Below the pieces are notes generated by a model. It had not been told where the DNA came from, searched no databases, and saw only the letters and a list, made by a program, of their open reading frames with translations. From the NCBI RefSeq assembly GCF_042654585.1, contig NZ_JBHSGR010000012.1:1-64000 (forward strand): a stretch of DNA of 64,000 bases. The letters run 5' to 3'. The position numbers and the translations under genes were made by a program. Of the stretch, positions 54,963 to 63,866 are shown piece by piece. Source of the stretch: Geodermatophilus arenarius (GTDB taxonomy: Bacteria; Actinomycetota; Actinomycetes; Mycobacteriales; Geodermatophilaceae). Numbering within the stretch: the stretch's first letter is position 1; every line of letters begins with the position of its first letter.

Positions 54963-55772
54963 GTGACTGACCTGCTCCTGCCGGAGGGCCTGACGCCCTC
55001 CCTGCTCGCCCTCGTGCTCGTCGCGGCGCTGGCCGCCGGCTGGGTGGACGCCGTCGTCGGCGGCGGCGGGCTGATCCAGCTGCCCGCGCTGCTGCTGGTG
55101 CCGGGCCTGGCGCCGGTGCAGGCGCTCGCCACCAACAAGCTGGCGTCGGTGTTCGGCACCACCACCAGCGCGGTCACCTACCAGCGGCGGGTGCACCCGG
55201 ACCTGCGGACGGCGCTGCCCATGGCCGCGGTCGCCCTGGTCGGCTCGTCCTGCGGGGCGTCGGTGGCGGCCCTGCTGCCGGCCGCGGTGTTCAAGCCGGT
55301 GATCGTCGTGGCGCTGGTCGGCATCGCGCTGTTCACCGCGTTCCGCCCGGCGCTGGGGGAGGTGACGGCGCTGCGGCACACCGGCCGCCGCCACCACGGC
55401 ACCGCGCTCGCCGTCGGGGCGGTGATCGGCTTCTACGACGGCGTCCTCGGCCCCGGCACCGGCTCGTTCCTCGTGTTCGCCCTGGTGTCGCTGCTGGGCT
55501 ACGACTTCCTCAAGGCCAGCGCCAAGGCCAAGATCGTCAACGTCGCGACCAACCTCGGCGCGCTGGCGTTCTTCGTGCCGCACGGGTCGGTCGTCTGGGG
55601 CCTGGGCCTGTGCCTGGGCGCGGCCAACACGCTCGGCGGCTACGTCGGCTCCCGGACGGCGACCTCCCGCGGCACCGGGTTCATCCGCGTCGTGTTCCTC
55701 GTCGTGGTCACCGCGCTGGTCGTGCGGCTCGGCTGGGACGTGTGGACGGAGAACGTGCGCGCCGCCGGCTGA
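54963..55772 (+). CDS. TauE/SafE (TSUP) family permease
   Basis: 269 residues, eight or so membrane helices. DAVVGGGGLIQLPALLL and FYDGVLGPGTGSFLVFALVSLLGYDFLKASAKAKIVN are the duplicated signature loops of the TSUP family, which exports sulfite or organosulfonates. Substrate here unknown. GTG at 54963. Upstream 115 bases hold nothing I can name. Confidence 0.92.
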   Translation: MTDLLLPEGLTPSLLALVLVAALAAGWVDAVVGGGGLIQLPALLLVPGLAPVQALATNKLASVFGTTTSAVTYQRRVHPDLRTALPMAAVALVGSSCGASVAALLPAAVFKPVIVVALVGIALFTAFRPALGEVTALRHTGRRHHGTALAVGAVIGFYDGVLGPGTGSFLVFALVSLLGYDFLKASAKAKIVNVATNLGALAFFVPHGSVVWGLGLCLGAANTLGGYVGSRTATSRGTGFIRVVFLVVVTALVVRLGWDVWTENVRAAG

Positions 55773-55904
55773 GGAGTCGGAGCCGATGGGCCCTCGACCC
55801 GGCGCGGACGCCGTGCCAGCCTGGGTCGCCGGTCCGGGGTCCGGCGCCGGTGCGCGCCCAGCCGACCCCGTCGCGGGCCGGGCACGACCGACAGGCGGCA
55901 GCCG

Positions 55905-56801
55905 ATGGAACCCGTCGCACCGCGGACGCCGGACCCCGCCGAGGAGGTCCGCCCCGGCACCCGGTGGCTGCTGACGGCCTTCCTCGCGCTCACGCTGCTC
56001 GCCGTCTCCGAGCTGCTGCTGCTCGCCGACGTCGCCGACCGCTTCTGGGCCTGGTCCATCCGCACCGAGGCGACGGCCGCGTTCCTCGGCGCCGCCTACA
56101 CCGCCGGCGCGGTGCTGTCGGTCCTCTCCCTCCGGCAGGACCGGTGGAGCCGGATCCGGGTGCCGGTCCTCACGGTCACCCTGTTCACCGTCCTCACCTG
56201 CGCCGCGACGCTGGTCCACACCCACCGCCTGCACCTGCTCACCGGCGGGCCGGTCGCCCGGGCGGCGGCCTGGGTCTGGCTGGCCGTCTACCTCGTCGTC
56301 CCGGCGCTGTGCCTGGCGGTGGTCCTCGGGCAGGAGGTCCGCCGGGGCCGGCGCCCGCCCGTGCGGCTGCCGATGCCGGCCCGGCTCACCGCGCTGCTGC
56401 TCGTCGAGGGGGCGCTGCTGGCCGCGGCGGGCGCGGTCCTGTTCGCCGGCGGGCTCACCGTGCACCACCACGTGGAGACCGTCACGTCGTTCTGGCCGTG
56501 GGAGATCACGCCGCTGAGCTCGCAGGTGATCGGCGCCTGGCTGCTCGCCCTCGGGTTCGCCGCGGCGCTGTCGGTCCGCGAGCGGGACCTGGACCGGCTG
56601 GGCGTCGCGGCGGTCACCTACACCGTGTTCGGCGCGCTCGAGCTCGTGGTGGTGCTCTGGTACCGCCGCGACGTCGAGGCCGACGACCCGTGGCTGTGGG
56701 CCTGGGTGGCCCTGCTGGTCGCGGTCGTGGGCACCGGCGCGGCCGGGATCCGGGCCGCCCGGCCCACGTGGTCGCGCCGGCCGGGCGCGCCGGTGCGGTG
56801 A
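55905..56801 (+). CDS. Eight-segment membrane protein, paralogue of 38948-39829
   Basis: 298 residues. FLGAAYTAGAVLSVLSLR, IRVPVLTVTLFTVLTCAATLVH, FWPWEITPLSSQVIGAWLLALG and VTYTVFGALELVVVLWYRRDV align block for block with the other copy. Here the first periplasmic loops carry extra His residues (HHHVETV; THRLHLL). ATG at 55905 with AGGCGG upstream. Function unknown. Confidence 0.8.
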   Translation: MEPVAPRTPDPAEEVRPGTRWLLTAFLALTLLAVSELLLLADVADRFWAWSIRTEATAAFLGAAYTAGAVLSVLSLRQDRWSRIRVPVLTVTLFTVLTCAATLVHTHRLHLLTGGPVARAAAWVWLAVYLVVPALCLAVVLGQEVRRGRRPPVRLPMPARLTALLLVEGALLAAAGAVLFAGGLTVHHHVETVTSFWPWEITPLSSQVIGAWLLALGFAAALSVRERDLDRLGVAAVTYTVFGALELVVVLWYRRDVEADDPWLWAWVALLVAVVGTGAAGIRAARPTWSRRPGAPVR

Positions 56802-56835
56802 CCGGGTCCCCGCCCGGGGCGGGGCGGGGACCCGG
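56802..56835. terminator. Bidirectional terminator hairpin
   Basis: CCGGGTCCCCGCCC (56802-56815) and GGGCGGGGACCCGG (56822-56835), perfect 14-base arms, 6-base loop, between the convergent genes ending at 56801 and 56841. Confidence 0.75.
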
Positions 56836-56840
56836 CCCGC

Positions 56841-58490
56841 TCACGTCCCCCGCAGCTCGCGGCGGAGGATCTTGCCGGTGACCGTCTTCGGCAGCTCGTC
56901 GAGCACGACCACGCTGCGCGGGTACTTGTAGGCGGCCATCCGCTCCCTGCAGTGCGCGATCAGCTCCTCCGGGGTGGTGCTGGCCCCCGGCCTGAGGCTG
57001 ACGAACGCCTTGACCGTCTCGCCGCGCTTCTCGTCGGGCACGCCGACGACCGCGGACTCGCGGACGGCGGGGTGCTCGGCCAGGACGTCCTCGACCTCGC
57101 GCGGCCACACCTTGTAACCGGACGCGTTGATCATGTCCTTCTTGCGGTCGACGATGAACACCCAGCCCTGCGGGTCCATGAACCCGACGTCGCCGCTCCT
57201 CAGCGCCCCGCCGGGCAGGTTGGCCGCCGTCTCCTCGGGCTTGCCCCAGTAGCCGGCCACCACCTGCGGGCCCTCGGCCACGATCTCGCCGACCTCGCCC
57301 AGCGGCAGGTCCTGCCCGTCGTCGCCCTGGATGCGGACGACGGTGTTCGGCGCCGGCACGCCCACCGACAGCGCGCCCGAGTTCGGGTCCACCGGCGACG
57401 GCGACCCGAACGGCGTCACCGTCATCGGCGACGTCGTCTCGGTGAGGCCGTAGGCGTTGTGCACCTGCTTGCCGGTGGCCTCGAAGAACCCGCGCTCGGC
57501 GGCCGGGGAGATCGCCGCCCCGCCGGAGTAGACCGACGTGAACGAGTCGAAGTGCTCCTTGCGGAACCCCGGGGCGTTGAGCAGCGCGCTGAACGCGGTG
57601 ATCGCGCCGATGGTGAACGCCGGCCGGTGCTCGAGGAACGCGTCGAGCACCACCTGCGGCTCGAACCGGTAGGCCAGCACCAGCGGCGCCGGCACCAGCA
57701 TGCTCACCGCCACGTGGCCGATCAGGCCGGTGATGTGGAACAGCGGCGCGATGCCGAAGATCGCGCCGTCCCGCCCGGCGTGGGTCCAGTCGCGGTAGAC
57801 CTGCGCGGTGAAGCAGACGTTGCGGTGGGTGTTCATCGCGCCCTTGGGCACGCCCGTCGTCCCCGACGTGTAGGTCAGGAACGCGACGTCGTCGGGGCCC
57901 AGCTCCACCGGCGGCGGGGTCTGCCCGCGGTACCGCTCGACGAACTCGAGCAGGTCGGTGGTGCCCTCGTGCCGCTGCCGGGTGACGCCGGCGAACAGCC
58001 GCTCGTCGTCGCGGGTCTGCAGGTCCAGGCCGCTGGTGGTGAGCACCAGGCGGACGTCGGTGCCCGGGACGACGTCGCGGGCGACCTCGTCGTAGAGGGT
58101 GTCCAGGCACAGCAGCACCGTCGCGCCGGAGTCGGCCAGCAGGTAGGACAGCTCCCGCGCCCGGCTCATCGGGTTGATCGACACCATGACGCCGCCGGCC
58201 TTCCAGGTGGCGACCATGGCCAGGACGAACTGCGGCACGTTCTGCAGGTAGACCGCCAGCCGGTCACCGGGCCGGAAGCCCGACTCCAGCAGCCCGGCGG
58301 CCATCGCGTCGGTCATCGCGTCGAGGTCCCGGCGGACGACCGTGCCGTCGAAGTAGCGCAGCGCGTCGCCGTCGGGGTCGCGCTGCACGCCGGCCCGGAA
58401 CATCGACAGGGCGTCGCCGAACTCGATGTCGTAGTCCGGCGGCTGGTCGCCGTAGAGCGCCAGCCAGGGGCGGTCGTCGTAGGCGCTCAC
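56841..58490 (-). CDS. AMP-dependent acyl-CoA synthetase/ligase
   Basis: 549 residues. AMP motifs: LTYTSGTTGVPKGAMNTH, AYGLTETTSP, RSGDVGFMDPQGWVFIVDRKKDMIN, and the C-terminal Lys in PKTVTGKILRREL. Full-length ANL enzyme, cytosolic. It starts seven bases after the cyclase-family gene, so the two form an operon. Acid substrate unknown; medium-chain or hydroxy acid is possible. Confidence 0.93.
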   Translation of the reverse strand: MSAYDDRPWLALYGDQPPDYDIEFGDALSMFRAGVQRDPDGDALRYFDGTVVRRDLDAMTDAMAAGLLESGFRPGDRLAVYLQNVPQFVLAMVATWKAGGVMVSINPMSRARELSYLLADSGATVLLCLDTLYDEVARDVVPGTDVRLVLTTSGLDLQTRDDERLFAGVTRQRHEGTTDLLEFVERYRGQTPPPVELGPDDVAFLTYTSGTTGVPKGAMNTHRNVCFTAQVYRDWTHAGRDGAIFGIAPLFHITGLIGHVAVSMLVPAPLVLAYRFEPQVVLDAFLEHRPAFTIGAITAFSALLNAPGFRKEHFDSFTSVYSGGAAISPAAERGFFEATGKQVHNAYGLTETTSPMTVTPFGSPSPVDPNSGALSVGVPAPNTVVRIQGDDGQDLPLGEVGEIVAEGPQVVAGYWGKPEETAANLPGGALRSGDVGFMDPQGWVFIVDRKKDMINASGYKVWPREVEDVLAEHPAVRESAVVGVPDEKRGETVKAFVSLRPGASTTPEELIAHCRERMAAYKYPRSVVVLDELPKTVTGKILRRELRGT

Positions 58491-58497
58491 GACGGGC

Positions 58498-59469
58498 TCA
58501 CTTGAGGACGACGGGGTTGACCGGCGAGCCGCTGGCCTTGTGCACCTTGAGCGGCGCGGCGACGTAGAGGCCCTCGTACTGCCCGTCCTCGGCGGAGTCG
58601 GCGGCCAGCGCCTCGAGGTCGGCGATCTCGGTGAGGGTGACCCCGAGGTTGCGCATGAGCGCGTTGTGCAGCACCAGCGCGACGCCGTTGTTCGGGTCGG
58701 TGGTGACCTCGTTGGCGATGGTGTCGGTGACCAGGTTGGGGATCTCCATGTCCTGGAACCACCGCACCAGCTCCGGGCTGTAGACCAGGCCGGGCTCGTT
58801 GAAGCCGTCGTAGAAGGCGTCGCCCTGGTCGAAGAACAGCTGCAGGAAGTTCGTCCGGATGATCAGGACGTCCCGCTTCCGGATCTCCACGCCCTGCTGC
58901 TCGGCGCAGGCGAGCAGGTCCTCGTGGGTGAAGGTCTCGCCCTTGTCGAGGGTCGGCTTGCCGCGGAAGCGGGCCATGTCCAGCAGCACGCCGCGGCCGA
59001 CGACGCCGCGCTGCGCGATCGGCTCGACGCTGGCCTTGTCCATGCCGCCGACGGTGGTGCGGGCGTCGTAGCCGTTCCAGAGCTTGCCGCCGTACCAGAC
59101 GTGGCCGAGGCCGTCGTACTGCGTGGAGCCCTGGAGGAAGGCGTTGATCTTGTCGTCGGCGTAGTGCAGGCCGCCGGGGTACTGCGGCGCGTCGTCGGAG
59201 TCCCAGGTGGACTCGTCGAGGATCTGGGTGCGCTCGGCGGGGGAGCGGCCGGGCCACACCGGGTCGCCCTTCGGGTCGCCGATCAGCCGCTGCAGCGTGA
59301 ACACCTTGCCCTGCCGGACCAGCCCGACGGCGGCCAGCACCTGCTCGGGGCCGAGGTAGTTCAGCGCGCCGACCTCGTCGTCGTCGCCCCACTTGCCCCA
59401 GTTGGTGGGGGAGTCGGCGAGCAGGTCGTCGAGGGCGGGGACGGCGGTGGTCTCGGGTTCTGCGGTCAC
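58498..59469 (-). CDS. Cyclase-family (kynurenine formamidase-like) hydrolase
   Basis: 323 residues. NWGKWGDDDEVGALNYLGPEQV, QYDGLGHVWYGGKLWNGY, TFTHEDLLACAEQQGVEI and NEPGLVYSPELVRWFQDMEIPNLVTDTIANE are typical of the PF04199 cyclase family, metal-dependent hydrolases of cyclic amides or lactones. GTG at 59469, with GGAGG seven bases upstream. First gene of the pair with the acyl-CoA ligase, divergent from the transhydrogenase. Confidence 0.88.
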   Translation of the reverse strand: MTAEPETTAVPALDDLLADSPTNWGKWGDDDEVGALNYLGPEQVLAAVGLVRQGKVFTLQRLIGDPKGDPVWPGRSPAERTQILDESTWDSDDAPQYPGGLHYADDKINAFLQGSTQYDGLGHVWYGGKLWNGYDARTTVGGMDKASVEPIAQRGVVGRGVLLDMARFRGKPTLDKGETFTHEDLLACAEQQGVEIRKRDVLIIRTNFLQLFFDQGDAFYDGFNEPGLVYSPELVRWFQDMEIPNLVTDTIANEVTTDPNNGVALVLHNALMRNLGVTLTEIADLEALAADSAEDGQYEGLYVAAPLKVHKASGSPVNPVVLK

Positions 59470-59586
59470 GGCTGACCTCCAGGGGAAGGTTGGCGGGCGC
59501 ACCCGACCCTGCCGCGCTGTGGTCCCCGCCACAAGGAGGGTGCAACGATCCGTGCAACCGGATCCGCCCGAGCCGAGGAGGCCGAC

Positions 59587-60858
59587 ATGACCGCCGAGTC
59601 CGTGTTCACCTACGGGGCGCCGCAGCTGAAGTTCGGCAGCGGGGCGTCGGAGGAGATCGGGTACGACCTCAGCCGCTTCGGCGTGCGGCGGGTCCTGGTG
59701 GTCACCGACGCCGGGGTGTCGGCCACCGGCCTGCCGCAGCGGGTCGCCGACCAGATGGGCCGCTTCGGCATCGAGGCGCGGGTCTACGACGGCGTGCACG
59801 TCGAGCCGACCGACGTCAGCCTGACCGAGGCGATCGAGGCCGCCCGCGAGTCCGGGCCGTGGGACGCGTTCGTCGCCGTCGGCGGCGGGTCGAGCATCGA
59901 CACCGCCAAGGCGATCAACCTGCTCACCACCAACCCCGGCGAGCTCCTGGACTACGTCAACGTGCCGGTGGGGAAGGGGCAGGCGCCCACCGAGCAGCTC
60001 AAGCCGCTGGTCGCCGTCCCGACGACGACCGGCACCGGGTCGGAGAGCACGACCATCTGCGTCATGGACGTGCTGGCGCAGCGGGTGAAGACCGGGATCA
60101 GCCACGCGCGGCTGCGGCCCACCCTCGCCGTCATCGACCCCGACCTCACCGTCACCCAGCCGCCCGGGGTCACCGCCGCGGCGGGGATGGACATCCTGTG
60201 CCACGCGCTGGAGAGCTACACCGCCCGCTGGTACACGACCTACGACCGCAAGGCCCCCGAGCAGCGGGTGCCCTACTGCGGGTCCAACCCGATCTCGGAC
60301 ATGTGGTCGGAGAAGGCGCTGTCGCTGCTCGCGGGCTCGTTCCGGCGGGCGGTGCGGCACGGCGACGACACCGCCGCGCGCGGGGACATGGCGATGGCCG
60401 CGACCTTCGCCGGCATGGGCTTCGGCAACGCCGGGGTGCACGTCCCGCACGCCAACGCCTACCCGATCGCCGGGCAGGTGAAGGACTTCCACCCGAAGGA
60501 CTACCCGGCCGGCGAGCCGATGGTGCCGCACGGGATGTCGGTGGCGCTGACCGCGCCGGAGGCCTTCCGGTTCACCTTCGAGGCCGCGCCCGAGCGGCAC
60601 GTCCGGGCGGCGCAGCTGCTCGCCCCGAACGCCGGCGAGCCCGACGACCCGGCCGAGTTCCTGCCCACCGTCCTCACCGACCTGATGCGCGACATCGACA
60701 TCCCCAACGGGATCGCCGCGGTCGGCTTCGACGAGGGCGACGTCGACGACCTGGTCGAGGGCACGATGAAGCAGCAGCGGCTGCTGGCCACCTGCCCGCG
60801 GGAGGTCACCGCCGAGGACGTCGCCGGCATCTTCCGCCGCTCGATGTCGCTGTGGTGA
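59587..60858 (+). CDS. Hydroxyacid-oxoacid transhydrogenase (ADHFE1-like)
   Basis: 423 residues, iron-containing alcohol dehydrogenase. VGGGSSIDTAKAINLLTTN, AVPTTTGTGSESTT, AGMDILCHALESYTARW and NAGVHVPHANAYPIAG; the insert before GSNPISDMW and the GKGQAPTEQLKPL loop match ADHFE1. The family oxidises 4-hydroxybutyrate to succinate semialdehyde while reducing 2-oxoglutarate. Metal ligands Asp and His present. GAGGAGG six bases before the ATG. Confidence 0.9.
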   Translation: MTAESVFTYGAPQLKFGSGASEEIGYDLSRFGVRRVLVVTDAGVSATGLPQRVADQMGRFGIEARVYDGVHVEPTDVSLTEAIEAARESGPWDAFVAVGGGSSIDTAKAINLLTTNPGELLDYVNVPVGKGQAPTEQLKPLVAVPTTTGTGSESTTICVMDVLAQRVKTGISHARLRPTLAVIDPDLTVTQPPGVTAAAGMDILCHALESYTARWYTTYDRKAPEQRVPYCGSNPISDMWSEKALSLLAGSFRRAVRHGDDTAARGDMAMAATFAGMGFGNAGVHVPHANAYPIAGQVKDFHPKDYPAGEPMVPHGMSVALTAPEAFRFTFEAAPERHVRAAQLLAPNAGEPDDPAEFLPTVLTDLMRDIDIPNGIAAVGFDEGDVDDLVEGTMKQQRLLATCPREVTAEDVAGIFRRSMSLW

Positions 60859-60916
60859 CGTCGCTGTGGTGACGTCGCTGTGGTGACGTCGCCTGGGTGA
60901 CGTCGCTGGGGTGAGC
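60847..60916 (+). repeat. 14-base tandem repeat, five copies, over a stop codon
   Basis: TCGCTGTGGTGACG at 60847, 60861 and 60875 (identical), then TCGCCTGGGTGACG and TCGCTGGGGTGAGC. The first copy contains the last codons and TGA of the transhydrogenase (Ser-Leu-Trp-stop). Confidence 0.9.
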
Positions 60917-60952
60917 CCGCGCCGGTGAGCCGGGGCCGACCCGCGCCGCGGA

Positions 60953-61369
60953 TCAGCCCGCCGGGACGATCGTCTTCGTGACCTGCGCCGAGGCGACGAG
61001 GGCGCCGTCCACCGTCGCCTCGGACCGCAGGAACGCCACCCCGCGGCCGCGGCGCAGCACCGAGCCGGTGACGTCGACCCGCGCACCGGCGCGCACCGGG
61101 CGCAGCAGCGAGGCGGTGAGGTCGTGGGTGACCGCGTGCTCGGCGTCGCCCAGGGAGGGCAGCAGCGCCAGGAAGGCCGCGACGTCGAGGAAGGTGTAGA
61201 CGACGCCGCCGTGCAGCAGCGCCGCCTGGTTCTGCGCGGGCGCGCCGACGGGGAACCAGATGCCGGCGGTCGGGTCGGCGGGGTCGCGCAGCTGCATGCC
61301 CAGGTGCCGGTGCAGCGGGATGTCGAGGACCGCCTGCACCCGGGCGGCGCCGACGTCGGGCGAGCTCAC
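60953..61369 (-). CDS. PaaI-type hotdog thioesterase
   Basis: 138 residues. LLHGGVVYTFLDVAAFLALLP (HGG and Asp of the hotdog active site), HDLTASLLRPVRAGARVDVTGSVLRRGRGVAFL. Hydrolyses acyl-CoA; substrate unknown. The GTG at 61369 overlaps the stop of a 35-residue ORF (GTGA). Confidence 0.87.
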   Translation of the reverse strand: MSSPDVGAARVQAVLDIPLHRHLGMQLRDPADPTAGIWFPVGAPAQNQAALLHGGVVYTFLDVAAFLALLPSLGDAEHAVTHDLTASLLRPVRAGARVDVTGSVLRRGRGVAFLRSEATVDGALVASAQVTKTIVPAG

Positions 61370-61473
61370 CGGCGGGCCGGCAGGTCGAGCACCCGGCGGG
61401 TGGGCAGCGCGGCGATCGCGGGGACGCCGGGCGCCGGCCCCGGCGGGTGGTGGAACGGCACGACCTCGGCCAC
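61366..61473 (-). CDS. 35-residue ORF coupled to the thioesterase
   Basis: GTG at 61473 has AAGGAG six bases upstream, far better than the thioesterase's own site. The peptide is Pro-rich and ends in RRVLDLPARR. It may mainly deliver ribosomes to the thioesterase start through the GTGA overlap. Confidence 0.5.
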   Translation of the reverse strand: MAEVVPFHHPPGPAPGVPAIAALPTRRVLDLPARR

Positions 61474-61560
61474 GGGCGGCTCCTTCGTCGGGTGGTGGTC
61501 CGGCCACGGGACCCGCGTCGGACCGTAACCCGCGGGACCGGGGCCGCCCCGCTCAGGCGG

Positions 61561-61887
61561 TCAGGCGCTGAGCCGCATGCTGCGGCGGGCCAGGCGCACC
61601 CGCCGCCGCTCACGCTCGGACAGTCCGCCCCAGATGCCGAAGCGCTCGTCGTTGGCCAGCGCGTACTCCAGGCACTCGGTGCGGACGTCGCAGCCGGCGC
61701 ACACGCGCTTGGCCTCGCGGGTCGAGCCGCCCTTCTCCGGGAAGAAGGCCTCGGGGTCGGTCTCGGCGCACAGCGCGTCCAGCCGCCAGGTGGCGTCGCC
61801 GCCGGACAGGACGCTCCAGACCGAGCCGGCGAGCGCGTCGGGCTGCGCGGAGGACTCGGTGATCAGGCTGAGGCGGGAGGTCGGCAC
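61561..61887 (-). CDS. whiB2: WhiB2/WhmD-type iron-sulfur regulator
   Basis: 108 residues. Four cysteines (ALCAETDPEAFFPEKGGSTREAKRVCAGCDVRTEC), the GIWGGLSERERR turn and basic tail. The EKGGSTREAK segment identifies the WhiB2/WhmD/WhiB group needed for septation and sporulation in actinobacteria. It binds a 4Fe-4S cluster and the major sigma factor. GAGGAG precedes the GTG at 61887. Confidence 0.93.
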   Translation of the reverse strand: MPTSRLSLITESSAQPDALAGSVWSVLSGGDATWRLDALCAETDPEAFFPEKGGSTREAKRVCAGCDVRTECLEYALANDERFGIWGGLSERERRRVRLARRSMRLSA

Positions 61888-62150
61888 GGGGGGCTCCTCG
61901 GGGTCTGGGAGGTGGCGTGACCCGTGCGTGACGGACGGGTACGCCCTGACTGCTGACAGTGACGTTACGGAGTGCCCGACCCGTCGCGCACCGTCAGAAC
62001 ATCTGCGGAACCTGGCCGTCCGGTTGTCAGATCATGCCGGAGACGACGACGTCCGGAAGTCCTTCCGCGGGAGCTGTCGATCTGGTGCGGTGCTGCGTGT
62101 CGTAGAGGTGGAGGGCCCGGCAGGCGGGCCCCCGGAGCCCGGAGGACACC
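61888..62150. other. Divergent intergenic region, nothing firm
   Basis: 263 bases between whiB2 and the DGPF-protein gene. It must hold both promoters. I see no convincing -35/-10 pair, palindrome or short gene. Confidence 0.5.
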
Positions 62151-62492
62151 ATGACGAAGTACCTGGTCCTGATCTACGAGGACGAGGCGCAGTACGCCAC
62201 CGCGACCCCCGACGTCTACGGCGAGATCATGGCCGAGCACGAGGCCTTCTCCGCGGGCGTCGAGCAGCTGGGCGCGAAGCTGCTCGGCGGTGAGGCGCTG
62301 GAGCCGACGACGACCGCGACCAGCGTGCGCGGCGGCGAGGTCACCGACGGCCCGTTCGTCGAGACCAAGGAGGCCCTCGGCGGCTACTACCTCGTCGACG
62401 CCCCCGACCTCGACACCGCGCTGGCCGTCGCGCGGACGGTGCCGGCCCGCTTCGGCGGCGTCGAGGTCCGCCCGGTGATGACCTTCGACTGA
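62151..62492 (+). CDS. YCII-related DGPF-domain protein
   Basis: 113 residues. KYLVLIYEDEAQYA, then TDGPFVETKEALGGYYLVDAPDLDTAL with the DGPF motif. Ferredoxin-like fold. Such proteins are the constant partners of ECF42 sigma factors; the mechanism is unknown. GGAGG six bases before the ATG; the sigma gene follows directly. Confidence 0.92.
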   Translation: MTKYLVLIYEDEAQYATATPDVYGEIMAEHEAFSAGVEQLGAKLLGGEALEPTTTATSVRGGEVTDGPFVETKEALGGYYLVDAPDLDTALAVARTVPARFGGVEVRPVMTFD

Positions 62493-62493
62493 C

Positions 62494-63738
62494 GTGGCCC
62501 TCCCGACCGCCGACGCCGTCGCGGCCGCGGTCGCCGACGCGCACCGTCGCGAGTGGGCCTTCGTGCTCGCCGCGACGGTGCGCGTCACCCGCGACCTCGA
62601 CGTCGCCGAGGAGTGCGTCCAGGACGCCTTCGCCGCGGCGCTGACCGACTGGGCCGCGCACGGCGTCCCCGCCCGGCCCGGCGCCTGGCTCACCACCGCC
62701 GCCCGGCGGCGGGCGCTCAACGTGCTGCGGCACCGCGGCGTCGAGCGGCGGCACCTGCCGCTGCTGGTCGAGGAGGACGTCGCGCCGGCGCTGGTGGACG
62801 AGGCGCACGGCTACCCCGACGACCGGCTGCGGCTGGTGGTCACCTGCTGCCACCCGGCGCTGGACCGCCCCGCGCAGGTGGCGCTGACCCTGCGCCTGGT
62901 GTGCGGGCTGAGCACCGCCGAGGTGGCCCGCGCCTTCCTCGTCCCGACGGCGACGATGGCCGCGCGGATCACCCGCGCCAAGAAGAAGATCGCCGTCGCC
63001 CGCATCCCGTACCGGGTGCCGCCGCCCGCGGAGCTGCCCGAGCGGGTCGACGCCGTCCTGTCGGTGGTGCACCTGCTGTTCACCACCGGCCACACCACCC
63101 CGGCCGGGGAGGACCTGGTGCGCCACGACCTGGTGGAGCGCTCGGTCGGGCTGGCCCGGATGCTGCGCCGGCTGCTGCCGGGCGACGCGGCGGTGGCCGG
63201 GCTGCTCGCGCTGCTGCTGCTCACCGACGCCCGCCGCGAGACGCGCACCGGCGCCGACGGCCGGCTGCTGCTGCTCGAGGAGCAGGACCGCACCCGCTGG
63301 GACCGGGCCGCCATCGCCGAGGGCGTCGCGCTGGTCCGCGAGGCGCTGCGGGCCCGGCCGCCGTCGCGGTACGCGCTGCAGGCGGCGATCGCCGCGGTGC
63401 ACGCCGAGTCGCCGTCGTGGGCCGACACCGACTGGGCGGAGATCGTCGCGCTCTACGGCGTCCTCACCGCGGTGTGGCCCTCGCCGGTCGTGGCGCTCAA
63501 CCGCGCGGTCGCCGTCGGCTTCGCGTCCGGGCCCGCGGCGGGGCTGGCCGCCCTCGACGAGCTGGCCGCCGAGCCGCAGCTGGCCGGCTACGGCTACCTG
63601 CCCGCGGCCCGCGCGGACCTGCTGCGGCGCCTCGGCCGGGTCGCCGAGGCCCGCGACGCCTACGCCGAGGCGCTGCTGCTCACGGAGAACGCCGTCGAGC
63701 GGGAGTTCCTCGCCGGCCGGCTGCGCGAGCTCGGCTGA
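62494..63738 (+). CDS. ECF42-type RNA polymerase sigma factor with TPR extension
   Basis: 414 residues, twice a minimal ECF sigma. Region 2: DLDVAEECVQDAFAAALTDW; region 4: LTLRLVCGLSTAEVARAFLVPTATMAARITRAKKKI. The last 230 residues are a helical TPR-like extension (DUF6596) typical of ECF42. No anti-sigma gene; the extension is thought to control activity. Start GTG one base after the DGPF stop. Confidence 0.92.
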   Translation: MALPTADAVAAAVADAHRREWAFVLAATVRVTRDLDVAEECVQDAFAAALTDWAAHGVPARPGAWLTTAARRRALNVLRHRGVERRHLPLLVEEDVAPALVDEAHGYPDDRLRLVVTCCHPALDRPAQVALTLRLVCGLSTAEVARAFLVPTATMAARITRAKKKIAVARIPYRVPPPAELPERVDAVLSVVHLLFTTGHTTPAGEDLVRHDLVERSVGLARMLRRLLPGDAAVAGLLALLLLTDARRETRTGADGRLLLLEEQDRTRWDRAAIAEGVALVREALRARPPSRYALQAAIAAVHAESPSWADTDWAEIVALYGVLTAVWPSPVVALNRAVAVGFASGPAAGLAALDELAAEPQLAGYGYLPAARADLLRRLGRVAEARDAYAEALLLTENAVEREFLAGRLRELG

Positions 63739-63807
63739 GCCAGGCCAGGGCGGTCGGCGAGGCTGCGACTCGATCACGGCCCGGCGCGGGGTGTTGTGTC
63801 CCACACG

Positions 63808-63821
63808 TCTCAGCGCTGAGA
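63808..63821. promoter_or_regulatory. Perfect 14-base palindrome before the lipoprotein
   Basis: TCTCAGCGCTGAGA, overlapping a possible -10 (GATACC), 46 bases before the ATG at 63867. Likely an operator for the last gene. Confidence 0.45.
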
Positions 63822-63866
63822 TACCCGCACGATCTCCCAGCCGGTCGACGACGGGATGTGCCGCCC

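Noticed and set aside
55786..55974. 62-codon ORF with a GGAG site before the 8-TM gene
   Set aside because: It runs into the 8-TM gene in another frame and its codon usage is poor.
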